Source: Argyresthia goedartella
Taxonomy: Eukaryota; Arthropoda; Insecta; Lepidoptera; Argyresthiidae
Assembly: GCA_949825045.1 (NCBI GenBank)
Contig: OX463815.1
Coordinates: 27,581,356 to 27,645,355 of the forward strand
Direction: 5' to 3'
Length of the DNA: 64,000 bases
The notes under the pieces were generated by a model. It was not told where the DNA came from. It saw nothing but the letters and a program-made list of their open reading frames with translations, and searched no databases. Shown here in pieces: positions 11,318 to 21,859 of this stretch. The position numbers were made by a program, and so were the translations under genes. The number at the start of each line of letters is the position of its first letter. Positions within the stretch are counted from its first letter, which is position 1.

Positions 11318-11461
11318 GTTTCCATCTTTAACCTGCCTGTTGAAGTTCGAGTGGAAGTGGCATTTAGAACTCGGAGGATGGATATTCCAACTGACCAAAA
11401 TTCTGGGATGCAATTCTTGCATGGATTTATTGAAGTTGAGCTTCTGAGGGGTCATTTATAG
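11318..11461 (+). CDS. Candidate 3'-terminal coding exon, unknown protein
   Basis: A textbook 3' splice site (tactttcttattttcag, 11301-11317) is followed at once by 48 codons in phase 0, ending in TAG at 11459-11461. The product starts VSIFNLPVEVRVEVAF and continues RTRRMDIPTDQN, then GFIEVELLRGHL. Alternating hydrophobic and charged residues suggest beta strands at the end of a folded domain. Composition and codon use differ from the AT-rich surroundings and from every transposon family seen here. I do not recognise the family. The LINE ending at 11252 would lie in the preceding intron. An AATAAA follows at 11627-11632. Upstream exons were not found, so this rests on splice signal plus frame quality alone. 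Confidence 0.5.
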   Translation, partial: VSIFNLPVEVRVEVAFRTRRMDIPTDQNSGMQFLHGFIEVELLRGHL

Positions 11462-11626
11462 AATTTATAAAGCATTGACACGTTTTGGTTAACGACATGT
11501 TGTTCGAGACTGTTAAAAGACGTTTTTAGACAAAGTTTTTAAACAACGTTTTTAATATGTTAAAATTAAAATTGTAAATAAGCATTTTATGCAGTCAGAG
11601 AAAAAAATAATATTATGATAAATACA

Positions 11627-11632
11627 AATAAA
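11627..11632 (+). terminator. Poly(A) signal downstream of the 11.3-kb exon
   Basis: An AATAAA hexamer lies 166 bases after the stop at 11461, with a weaker aataag-like site near 11578. In AT-rich DNA this hexamer is common by chance, so it supports the exon only weakly. Confidence 0.35.
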
Positions 11633-11639
11633 CTAACTC

Positions 11640-11960
11640 AGCACCTCATTAAATATATACTAATTAATTGACAAAAAAATAATCGAAAAAAGACACTAGC
11701 GGAATTTTGTGGTTCCTTTATATTTTTTTTATTTCTTCATCCGTCTGGACAGGCATTTTTATTTTATTTTTTATTTATCCAAACCAAAAGTTATTATTAA
11801 TTGTTCATAAATTAACTATACGAAACCATATGCGGTTTATATGCGGTTTACTAATTCATACGAAAAGGTTTAAAAACCCTCACATATGTAGTTACACATT
11901 AATCGTCGTCGTTACAATTAACCTATTACTTCACACAAAAAGTTTAAGATCCCTCACATA
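11640..11960. other. AT-rich non-coding stretch
   Basis: Long A/T runs. The words atgcggttta and acgaaaaggttt recur in a loose repeat around 11820-11950. No gene. Confidence 0.5.
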
Positions 11961-11974
11961 GTTATGCAAAAGCA

Positions 11975-12360
11975 TTACACAGTTTTGTAATGATTTTGCA
12001 GAATATATTTTCTTTTCTTTTCGCACTCCAGGCTCTTCACAATATCTGTGGGCAGTTCGTTTATCATCATAGGAAGCATGTATTCCCAGTTACGTTGACC
12101 ATAGTTGTTATATCTAGGTAATTTATATATAGGAAGATATGATAGGTCACGTAAGCATTTTGATCTGGTTCCAACAGATAGCGAAGGCAGATTGTGAAAC
12201 TCCTCACATATAAAAGCAAGTTTTACCTTATTAAATATACTAAGGGTATCACGGTATTTAAATAGTTCAGTTTCGATTTTTCTGAATTGTTTTCTTATCT
12301 TACTTGGTACAGTGAGCTTAAGCAACCTAACCTGTAACCTATGAAGAACCTCCAAATATG
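11975..12360 (-). pseudogene. C-terminal end of a second LINE reverse transcriptase
   Basis: A minus-strand frame of 126 codons with the layout of the region after the RT domain in Jockey/CR1-type ORF2 proteins. LHRLQVRLLKL is the helical start, and NNYGQRNWEYMLPMMINELP matches the usual (Y/F)G.R.WE..iP...N.LP ending, followed by a basic tail (KRKYILQNH). It differs in sequence from the LINE at 9.7-11.2 kb, so it is another family. The RT catalytic part is absent. Confidence 0.65.
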
Positions 12361-12381
12361 TTTTATACCTACGGCCAAGTG

Positions 12382-12417
12382 TTAGCAGATTCTGTAAGCA
12401 ATTACAGAATCTGCTAA
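12382..12417. repeat. Perfect 16-bp hairpin with a 4-base loop
   Basis: The arm ttagcagattctgtaa (12382-12397) and its exact reverse complement (12402-12417) enclose gcaa. It lies just upstream (in minus-strand sense) of the LINE C-terminus. Confidence 0.85.
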
Positions 12418-12419
12418 AT

Positions 12420-13320
12420 ACATATAAATCATTCTGATGATTTTGTACGGTAACTTACGTTTTAGCATGGATAGTTTTAACGTGATTATTCTAAGTTTCC
12501 CACAGATGTATTCTTACGAGGTTTCCAGTTAAGGCTGCTAGCTATAATCAGGCCTAGATACATGTATGTGTTACAAGTTCAAGGTGTTTACAATTACTGT
12601 TATTATTTATAGCTTGGTGAAGGCATGCATGTGCGTGGGCATTCTATGCTAGGGGGTTATTTATATATAGGTTTCAACCTTGACGTTAACAAATGTTGTC
12701 AATAGAGAGTACCTATAGTTTATTTGACACAAAGTCCATTATTTACATCGGCTAATATCCCAATCAACAAAATATCAAACAGAGAAAAAATAGAAGTGAA
12801 GAAAGTCCTGAACACTCATTCCTTCACACTAACCCTAAAAACGCACTTCGGAATTATGCCGCGACTGTACACATGCGCAGTAATCCCCGCCAGTTTCTCC
12901 GAGAGCTCTTTATTCGTGGCGCCGAGTGTAAATAGAATTTGACAACTTTGACAGACAGACAGCCTCTACACCAGCGCCATCTGCAATGAAATTTTCGGAT
13001 TAGGTGCCATTGACATGGCATTTGCTAACCATAACTGTCACACATCACAACAAAGGGGTTGTTTTTAGTCCGTACTCTACACGAGCTGATGCCCGCTCAA
13101 TGTTTAGGGACCCGGACCTAGCAGGGAAGTCTGACTCCTGGGCATGGGTAGCTCCATTTTTTTCTCCTCCAACAAAAAAAACACAACTAAACCAAATTAC
13201 TATTAAAGCTCAAACCAACCTTGGTGTAAACTTTGGTAGAACAAGTCCTGAATATAAATTCAACGATTTTTAAAAGATGTAAAGTTCTGTTCAAAGTTAA
13301 GTTATAGTTATAACAAGCAT
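12420..13320. other. Non-coding, one MITE-like fragment
   Basis: Mostly nothing recognised. The stretch 12868-12926 (acatgcgcagtaatccccgc, then gcgctcgg-like words) resembles the interior of the foldback element at 27.15-27.37 kb and is probably a decayed copy. Confidence 0.45.
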
Positions 13321-13327
13321 CGAAAAA

Positions 13328-13593
13328 CTAGAAAACATGCCTCCTCTTCGATACAAACACTCGCTGTCCCTGCAAAACAAGAAACCCAAGTTAAATCCTT
13401 CCCTCTCAGCCTCTACAGTAAAGCGAATAATTACGTCGAGTCGAGTATCTCCCTAAACCAATTACGAATAAATTGACCCGCTCACGTATCTGGCAACAAG
13501 CAGCTCATCTCCACATGCTGTACGCGTCCATCCTTCATTTTGCCGCAACGGCTTTACGTAAGAGATTGACTTATTTCGCAAGCGGCGCGCCAT
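13328..13593 (-). CDS. Candidate two-exon mini-gene, unknown
   Basis: On the minus strand an ATG at 13593 in good context (cgaaaATGG) opens 36 codons beginning MARRLRNKSISYVKPLRQ. They run to a GTGAGC donor directly after 13486. A 116-base intron (13370-13485) ends in a pyrimidine-rich tract and tgcag. Exon 2 (13328-13369) stays in phase 0 for 13 codons, GQRVFVSKRRHVF, to TAG. Donor, acceptor, phase and stop all agree, but the 49-residue product is short and basic and I know no homologue. It could also be a 5' exon of something longer, or chance. Confidence 0.25.
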
Positions 13594-13599
13594 TTTCGT

Positions 13600-14265
13600 C
13601 CAACACACGCTTTGTTTGAAGACCGAAAGTCTCCGAAAGCCTATTGATGCAAGATTGCAGGTACCCGCACATTAGGGGGCACCGCACTAACTATACAGTC
13701 ACCGAATTTGGATTCTCTCTACTAAAAATCTATGCACACGTACATACCCTCCCCCCCTAACTGTTCCGCGCCTATTACAAAGTGAAATTATATGCAATGC
13801 GTGCAATGCAGTCGCGGGTTGTCTGTATGTGCTTCCACCTTTTGTCCCAGCAGACGATAAGGGCGTCCGTTGCGCAAATATACGAAGTAACTGCTTGGTA
13901 TACTTATGGCATTTGAGTATTATTAGTACCACTCAATTTCCTAATGGCCTATGACAGTCGTTGAAAGTATGTATATATGATTTCTACTCTACTCTTGCGT
14001 TTCACCGCTTGCGTGCCAAATCCAAGCCTAGGCCATAGATTAGTGAGCTATTGAGATGAAGTATTTGAATTCGGTGCTGATGGCATCTTTAGACCTACGT
14101 AGCTTGAGTTACTGCAGAGAAGGTACTGCAGGGACTGAAGAATCAAATAAAAGCCACCCAATGTTAAGCCATTAATCATCATATCATTAGAATCGTGCCA
14201 AACTTTTTTTTATATATCAAACAGTGTAACTATCCAATCCAACGTATATTTTAAATGTGAAAGTA
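13600..14265. other. Non-coding, mixed composition
   Basis: A frame at 13699-13932 (minus, 77 codons) has no domain-like features. Nothing else supported. Confidence 0.4.
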
Positions 14266-14269
14266 GCGA

Positions 14270-14481
14270 TGTTTAGATGTTTGGATGTTTATGTGTTTGT
14301 GCCTCAATCACGCTAAAACGGCTGAACGGATTTGAATAAAATTTAGCACAGAGATAGTTTATGATCTAGATTAATATAAATAATACTTTTTATCCGACTG
14401 CACCAGAAGGAGGGTAATGTTATCTCGGTAGTTGATACTTCCTAGGAACACGGAGCAGATCTAGTTGCCGGCATCAGCTAG
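14270..14481 (+). mobile_element. Helitron-like 3' end fragment
   Basis: Contains words I associate with abundant lepidopteran Helitron ends (cacgctaaaacggctgaacg, tactttttatccgactgc). It finishes gccggcatcagCTAG at 14478-14481 followed by T, the CTRR-T arrangement of Helitron termini. The 5' terminus is not identified, so class is inferred. Confidence 0.45.
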
Positions 14482-14484
14482 TAT

Positions 14485-16355
14485 TTAATAAATATAAATG
14501 TATTTTAGGACTGTTTTGTCCACGTTATTAATTGCAAATTAGAATAAATTTCCCCTTGGCCAGGTGACTTTTGTTAATGGCCTCAAATAATTTTACTGAA
14601 TAATTCCAACATGCATACTTGCTTTGTCTTGGAACCAGCATTCCTATTGTGAATGAATATTCAATAATTGACATAAATATCTTTGGCCATTATCTACACA
14701 TGAGCAATTACATGCATTGCTTATTCTGAGAAACATTATTGCCAATGCTGTATTTTCCTACAAATTAATGACTATACTACATACCTACTATAACTTCGGT
14801 TCTGGAATTTCGGTGCAGTCACGACCATCCTGGGGGTAAATATTTCAACAACTTCAAACACGACACCCAAAACATTTTCTAGGAAATACTAATGTCTCAC
14901 TTGCAGAAATAGAAATACTTAAAGTTATGCAAGCTAGTGTAATGGAATAATAGCGGTTACAACCAGTTTTAAACATTTTAAGTGAACACAATGGTCCATA
15001 ATTGAGTCAGAAACAGTAATTGCATAGAGCATGGGATGAGAATACTAAAAATAAAATTCGTTTCACAAACCTTTGACTTTTACTGTCTGTACGATTTATA
15101 GCAATAAAAAGACCTGTGCAATAATATAAGTAACTAAGAACGAAACAAAGACTCAACTCTATCTGGTGAAGTGGATTAAAACATCTCATTTAACTTGTTT
15201 ACTAACTTGACGTTCGAAATCTGGACTGCACCTAGTATTTCATGCGACATAGAGCTCGTCTCCCAAGCGATACCTCTTAACTTCGCTTTTTCTGTGTTAG
15301 CAAATGGAAAGAAATGACCGATCTGCCACCGAAGTAGCTCTAGCATAGGTATCTTGGTGGTTGGTGGCAATATTGCACGGATTGCTGACAAATGGAGCAA
15401 TTTCAATATTCCTAAAATCGGTTATTACTCGCAATTTTCACGGTAGGCGTGGGAAATTGACAATGGTTGGCGTTGAGTTTGTTATTGTTGGCTGCTTGCT
15501 GACAAATTAAATGGTATGCGACAACGTCAGAACAGATAGGTAATTTAAATATAACAAGTTCGTTGCAAAGTGTAATATTTGTAAAATATTTAACGTTATT
15601 GAAGTTAGCAAGAACAAAGTTGTTTACATGGGCACGGCAGGATTACCGAGTCAATTCGTATTTTTTCAAGATTTATGAATTATGTAACAATTTTTATGAG
15701 ACACTAAAATGGATTAATGTATGGATTAATAGTCTTCTAACTACAGTGGCGCTTCGACTTGTTGATGGTCACGCGGAAGCTAACCTGTCATTAAACTATT
15801 TAAACGCAGTAATAAATCAGCCCCACGGTTTATCAAACTATTCGTGAGTTATCTTATATGACTTTGACACGTCTAATTTTAACAGGTAACATTAAATCTA
15901 GAGCTTAGCAGACAACTCGTATCGTCAACTTATAGACAGTTTAACTACTAAGTATTTAATTGTTTACTCAGAAACACAAAGTACATCAGCAATCAAAACT
16001 GAATCTTTGAGCTCACAATCACGACCTTAGATTGGTAAACGCACTCAATGAAAACTGTAACACTTATTTGATTTGAATATCGAATTTTGAAACTTGCCTG
16101 AAGGTCGGACCCTACTTAACATTTTATCAATATCCGATGACATTTCATAATCAAGTGATACTTAGATATAAAAATTAAAACAACAAAAATACTCTCGTCG
16201 ATGTGTTACGTTACGAAATCTATTGTATTGGACGGTGTTCCATTCCAAATTGGGTATATACGCATGCCGACTTAGAATGAGTTTGAGCAATTTCATTGAG
16301 TAAACACAAGTGCACGTGACATAATATGTACCTATGTATAGATATCATACATACA
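14485..16355. other. Long stretch without recognisable genes
   Basis: Frames at 15176-15406 (minus, 76 codons) and 15563-15847 (plus, 94 codons) are the longest. Neither shows motifs, and the latter is AT-driven. No repeats recognised. Confidence 0.5.
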
Positions 16356-16359
16356 TTAG

Positions 16360-16745
16360 TAGTTTATGTGACTGCTACATAATGGAGGGCATTAATACTC
16401 GAGAGTGGGTATTCATAATAATATAAATCGAGAGTTTTAATGCCTAATTATGTACAGTTACATACACTAGTTTATCTACACACATATCATCAGCTCTCTT
16501 TGATTTGTTCAGGAACCGCATGTTTGACCGGCATTGTGGCTCTTCAGTTGTTTAGCTTGTTCTGTAGTACCAACTTCACAGACAAACTAGGGCGGCACGC
16601 AGGCGGGCGTCGGCGTTCGAAATTTGAATGTCATAATATGTAGAAAAGTTACACATTATGATCATAATGTGTAATTTTCAGATGAGAAATGAGTTTTTAC
16701 CAAGTAGTTTAAAGAGGGTTTATGGTACGTGTGTAGATAAATAAT
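16360..16745 (+). repeat. Interspersed repeat R, copy 1
   Basis: About 320 bases match 51445-51800 closely (tacataatg, then cctaattatgtacagttaca, gcgggcgtcggcgttcgaaa). Relative to the second copy it carries about 59 extra bases (about 16382-16441) and lacks about 35 bases at the 3' side. No coding sense is evident. Confidence 0.85.
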
Positions 16746-16749
16746 ATAA

Positions 16750-16990
16750 TATAACATAACACTACACTATATTACCATTTACAAACAGGCACATACATTG
16801 CTTCTGGTCCCACACTGGGATAGGTGAGTACCCTGTATCGCTGGAACCAGAAACAGAGACGTGACTAACATGTAATCCAAAACCTGGAGTATTTTTTGTC
16901 CGTATCCAGCCAGGATTCAAATCCGGGAACTCTCGCTTACGAAGCAGAGCCACGACAGTCACACCACAAAGGTCGTGTGATAAATATGAA
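16750..16990 (-). mobile_element. tRNA-derived SINE, family A, copy 2
   Basis: Reverse-strand copy of the element at 6985-7200. The B box appears on minus as ggatttgaatcctggctgg, and the tail words (ctggttccagcg, gggtactcacctatcccagtgtggg in reverse sense) are diverged. Confidence 0.75.
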
Positions 16991-17289
16991 TATAATATTC
17001 TCACTGTAACTTACAACTTGAGAAATGCAAAAGATAGCTTAAAACAAACAAAAAAACATTTTTGTTGGCTAGAAATAAAATGTAATAGTACTTCGTTATC
17101 ACCTAGGTTTCAGCCACAAGCACCATTTCGATTGAAATGTTTTTATCGTCTCAAATAAGCCCATGTTGCAATGTGAATGTTGTTAAAGTTCTGAGCTGCG
17201 AAAAAGTGCGAGCAAACAATATCATATCATAACATAGCGTCACGCCTTTTCCCATACGTGGTGGTAGAGGCACAATTGTACCCACTTTG

Positions 17290-17525
17290 AGCCAGTTATT
17301 CAATACTCCATTTTGCGTGACAGGGGCCTAGCCCGTCGCCACAGCTGTGGAGTAATGAAGGTTTCCTCACGATGTTTTCCATCGCCGTTAGAATGCTCGT
17401 ATAATGTACTTAACATAAATTATTTATCTTATTGGTACATGGTCAGGAATCAAACCTGCACCTCCTGTGTGAGAAGCAAGCGTGGAACCCATTTGACCAC
17501 GGAGCAGCGTGAAACCCATTAGACC
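17290..17525 (-). mobile_element. tRNA-derived SINE, family B, copy 1
   Basis: Reverse-strand match to the head of the element at 45055-45320. The minus strand has tctaatgggtt (A-box side) and gcaggtttgattcctgacc (B box). The 3' part is replaced by unrelated sequence. Confidence 0.65.
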
Positions 17526-17699
17526 AGCTAGTAATATCATGAAAAAGCAAGTAATATCATGAATATTAAATCTCAATCAAATAGGATTTTATTAAGTAAA
17601 GATTAGTTACTTAGGTACAAGAATAAATAATGAGTAACCACAGCGTGGCGTAGCATATTTGAAAGGGTAGAGTCATAATTATGATGTGGTATTATGATG

Positions 17700-17766
17700 A
17701 CTGAGTATGGCTCAACGTTACTCGTATCCGGGTAAAGGCCCGTGCCCCTCGGTGCGGAAATTAATG
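17700..17766 (+). repeat. SINE family B, 3' fragment
   Basis: The words tactcgtatccgggtaaagg and gtgcccctcgg match the 3' part of the 45-kb SINE (tactcgtattcgggtaaagg, gtgcccctcg). It is close to, but not collinear with, the family B head at 17290-17525. Confidence 0.65.
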
Positions 17767-17769
17767 GGC

Positions 17770-18450
17770 TACATTAGTTTATTATCATAATATATAATTT
17801 AACATTTTTTTTAATTTCCCACAACGAAATCTGATAATTGACACAATGGCGAGCTCATGACATGGCGCACAATCATTATAATATTTTATGTGGCATAATC
17901 TCATATGAAGGTTAAACAATTCGATACCTGGAACAATAACTAAATTATTACTTCACACCTAATTGTAAAGGGTCATATTACCTTTGTGTTAGAATAAGTA
18001 CTTTATTTGATGGTCGGTTATGTCCACAATGGCAATGCTTCATTGGCAATCTCTCCATCATGGCATACAGCTTGCAAGGCGCACCATCGTTGTAAGTATA
18101 ATGCCGTCTATGGCATTCTGCATTTAAGGTAACTAGACCAAAAGAGTAAATTATCATGCATGACGGATAGAGGATAAAATAAGGTCAACAATGGGTGTAT
18201 TGCCATAAAAAACAAAAAAAACATCCGAGGTTATTTGGCATAATTCAACAATATTTTTTTGCACGAATTGTAAATAGTTACTTAACCGCTATGTTGTATA
18301 ATGAGGCCAGACGTCTCAATATTATATAAATAGTGTAGTTTTTTCCCAAAATGGTGATGGTGTTTCTATACAATAAACACTAAATACAAACAACCTATTC
18401 GGCCCAGGCTAATAATATGAGATAATAAGTTGAAATCTTGTTTAAATACC
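17770..18450. other. Non-coding, nothing recognised
   Basis: The only splice-like signal is a GTAAGT at 18092 after a short open frame from 18020. It is discussed under rejected items. Confidence 0.45.
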
Positions 18451-19060
18451 TAATGTTGTCTTAAAAGTCACGATAAGTCACGTGTCGGCGTCTTAAGTTA
18501 TCCAAGGTCATAAGTATCAAAGTCAACCATCGATTTTTCGCAAATATCTCCCTTCCTATGGTTTCAATGTTGATGGTATCTTCATAACAATTGTAGGGCA
18601 TAAAATTCTTAATATCGTCTCAAAAAAATAAATCACGTATCCACGTCTCACGTTAGTCAAGATCAAAGGTAACAAAAACGGTTTTTAGCAAATATCTCGC
18701 TTCCTATGGTGTCCATTATGATGGCATCTTTATAATAATTGTAGGGCATTTTAAATATTGTCTTAAAAGTCACAATAAATCCTTTGTCCACGTCTCATCA
18801 CGGCAACAAAAACTGGTTTTGGCAAAATCTCGATCCCCATCGTTCCGAAACTAATTGCATATTCCCTACAATTCATATCATTGAAGGGAATACAATAATT
18901 CTAAATATCGCCTCAACAGTCACAAAAAATCACGTGTCCGCGTCTGACTTTATTGAATTTATAGCTCGAATGAACTAAAAATGGTTTTTGGTAAATATCT
19001 CGCTTCCTACTCTTTCAATGATAATTGCGTTTGAACAAAAATTATAGGTCATTAAATTCT
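18451..19060. repeat. Tandem array of four degenerate ~150-bp units
   Basis: Successive units begin near 18458, 18617, 18760 and 18910 (spacings 159, 143 and 150). Each repeats, in order, a (g/c)tct-aaaa-gtcac lead, an (a/t)cacgtgtcc(a/g)cgtct segment, a gg-tttt-gcaaatatctc word, cgcttcctat, a tgatggcatctttat-like word and aattgtagggcat. Divergence between units is considerable, so the array is old. There is no coding potential. Confidence 0.85.
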
Positions 19061-21440
19061 CTACAAATTAGCCCTGAATATATTATCTGTACATCAAAGC
19101 GTTGTCGACGTAGAGCGCGAAGAGCGCGCTGCGCTCAGCGATATATGACATAATGCCAGGTTTATCGTGTTTCCCGTGAAAAAGTACATAGGATAACTTT
19201 TATTTATCATTTAAAAATCAATAATTGTATAATAATCTAACATTATTCATTCATTAATGCATTTTGTTGAATTTTATTTTAGTTTCTCAAATATACTTGT
19301 TTAAAAATTGTTAGACACGACGAGATATTAGATTCGTACGCTCAAACCCAGAAGTTGCTGTTGCTGCGGATTCCACGTGCCTCAGATGAAGAGTTCTCGC
19401 TCAGTTTCCACTGCAAGGGAAGAGGTAGACAGTGCGTGGTATGACTTAAGACACGTGAGAGCAGGCACGTGATTAATTGTGACTTTTTCGACAACATTAA
19501 GGATGCCCAAATAAAGGGTTAACGCAAGTTTTCAGCTTATTATCTCATATTCCGAGGTTGACCCTCTTGACAACCTTAATTTTCTTGTATTAATTTGCCC
19601 CGCGTCTATCCCTTGATATCGACTTTAATTACATTCTTCACATAACGTGCATTTTTTCGGGATTAGCAAAGCACGACACAAACATCCATCCAGGATAGGA
19701 TGACTTGTAGGCAAACAGAATTCAACAAACACACGTAAGGGACTTATGATTGAATTCACACAGGCAGGACTAAGGTCGAAACACGTACGAGCCATATTAG
19801 ACAGCTTAGGCAACTATTGTGTTATATATATGTATGTAGAGTAGGGTAATGACAACTTTCCTGTAATGATATGGAAATAATTCCAGATTTTTTAATATAC
19901 ATTTCCAGGATATCAAGCGAGACAAAAGAATCCATTCACTGTAGTGACTTTTTCATTAGCAACCGCAATAAAAAATACCAAGCAAGCAAGTATTGATTTT
20001 TAATTGCCATCAACACTTCAAGTCTAAAGTTGATATGAAATTATTTAAGCGGCATTCCAACAAAATAAGTAATTATGAGGAATGCTGCCTTCAAACCATC
20101 ATAATTACAAATTTTACTTGTTATTAAGTAATATCCAATTATTTTACCACCACAAAAGTTGACCGTTACGCATGCGCGGTTATGAATCGTAAATTGAATG
20201 CAGTCGTCACGACTTCACTCAAGGGTAAAATTATCGTACCTAATGAGTCCTTCTTTTCGAACACTCCAACAGATTCACCGTAAACATGTATTTAATTGCA
20301 GCCGGTACTCCCACGATTATACCTAGTGGCCGTAACAATTACCACGATATTAATTAATCCCAAGTTTTTCCTGATAATATTTTTAGTCGGCGATGTAACA
20401 AATAAACAAACATTTGCGAACAGGCACGTTATCACCATCTCTTGCTCCACATTTAATGCCTTTTGTTACATAGCTACTGTTTAGAAATATACCTATAGTT
20501 ATCTTAGTTAACTGTATGCTTTGCCTCATTCATTTGCGATTGTGTAGGTACGAAATAATAAAATAACGAAGTCAAAAATATGAAGTATGAAAATATTTCG
20601 TTCTTAAAAAATATTCTGATTGAGCCTCTAACATAAATACCATTATGGTATGAACCCATTTTTATGTCACAGTGTATTTGCTATGCTATAATTTACCTTC
20701 AATTATAATAGTCATCTACATTATACGCTCGTCACGGAAAATTTAACTTTATTATCATTTTATTGATGCGGAGAAAGTGATATTACGCAAAATTGCTACT
20801 AACTTAGTACAAATTACTCACAAAATAGTCGTGCACTTAAAAAAATAACTTTGTTAACAAAAAACATCGTTATTCCACTTATGCGGAGAATAAATTACCT
20901 GAAAAGTTTAATGTATGTAAAATAATGGCACTTTCAATTGATGCTATCTAAGGTTTCTACCTGCACTTTTTCCTATTAAGACATGATTTATGCAAGTGCG
21001 ATTGTCATACAATATTCTTCAATAACCATTGTGTGTAGCGGGTTGCTCCCCTCCCTCAAATATGGTGAGGGGGTTGATGGCTGCAGCACAAATCCTACTC
21101 GTGAATACTGCTTGGGGGGATTGCTCCAGTCTAGTTCCTCAAAAGTTATTCATTATCGCTTTTGTTTGTTCTTACTAATTTCTTTTGTAAAATTGTTATT
21201 TTGTGACTTCTTATTGGCACTCATAGATACGATGTTATAATATTGTCATTAGATTTGATTATTTTTATATTGTACATTGTGGCATAAAAAAAGATTAAAA
21301 TTGAAAAGAAAAATACATTCCGTAGAGTATCTTCTCTGACGGGCGCATTTCCGAAGCACTGGTAGAGTTAATGGAGTTTCCTTTTCCTATGCGAGATTCA
21401 GCCATGAAAGCGAAATTTCCTTTTTCAAACTCAAACCATA
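19061..21440. other. Non-coding, possible retroposon tail
   Basis: A short CpG-rich patch lies at 19100-19140. A GC-richer piece at 21035-21145 (ctccctcaaatatggtgagg), followed by a poly(A)-like end at about 21285-21310, may be an unidentified LINE or SINE 3' end. Nothing else recognised. Confidence 0.4.
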
Positions 21441-21450
21441 ATTTTTTCCC

Positions 21451-21855
21451 CATATATATGTCACCGTAAGATAGTCAAAACCGTTAGTTGATAAACCAAC
21501 GTTTTTTTTTTCTCGTTAGTTGATCAAATATCGACAGTTAGTAAATTGTAGCGTACTGCTTACTATATGACGCGTTAGTTGATAAACTAACGGTTAAAAC
21601 CGTAAAATAGTCATCTGGTTTAAACTTGAATTGCAAACGAATACCAGGGCAAACACTGCGGTAGCTTAGGTTAAGACTAGAGGGGGCGGGCGCAGCGAAG
21701 CCCCCGAATAGTATTCGTGTTAGGTTGACATGTAAGAACAAAATAAACGTAAATTCTAAACCCTGTCGGTCGGTTACTATCTGTCGATAGTTGATCAACT
21801 AACGCGTTAGTTTATCAACTAACGGTTTTGACTATCTTACGGTGACATATATATG
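21451..21855. mobile_element. Type-1 hairpin-core MITE, copy A
   Basis: The outer 46 bases (21451-21496 and 21810-21855) are perfect inverted copies. The likely true ends are TGTCACCGTAAG with TA duplications (21457-21458, 21848-21849), the Tc1/mariner pattern. Inside, several taac-gat-aaactaac words form further foldbacks. The core shared with five other elements lies at 21645-21740 (cagggcaaacactgcggtag to tgacatgtaagaaca). No ORF of its own. Perfect long TIRs argue for recent mobility or for gene conversion between arms. Confidence 0.92.
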
Positions 21856-21859
21856 AATT

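Noticed and set aside
18020..18091. 24-codon frame ending at GTAAGTAT
   Set aside because: Too short, no promoter or acceptor, and surrounded by repetitive tggcaatg words; chance is likely.
18451..19060. CRISPR-like array
   Set aside because: Units are about 150 bp, diverged along their whole length, with no conserved short repeat alternating with unique spacers, and the genome is clearly animal.
20296..20484. Open frame of 62 codons after an attgcag acceptor
   Set aside because: Acceptor is reasonable, but the translation is an AT-driven hydrophobic string and ends without supporting signals.
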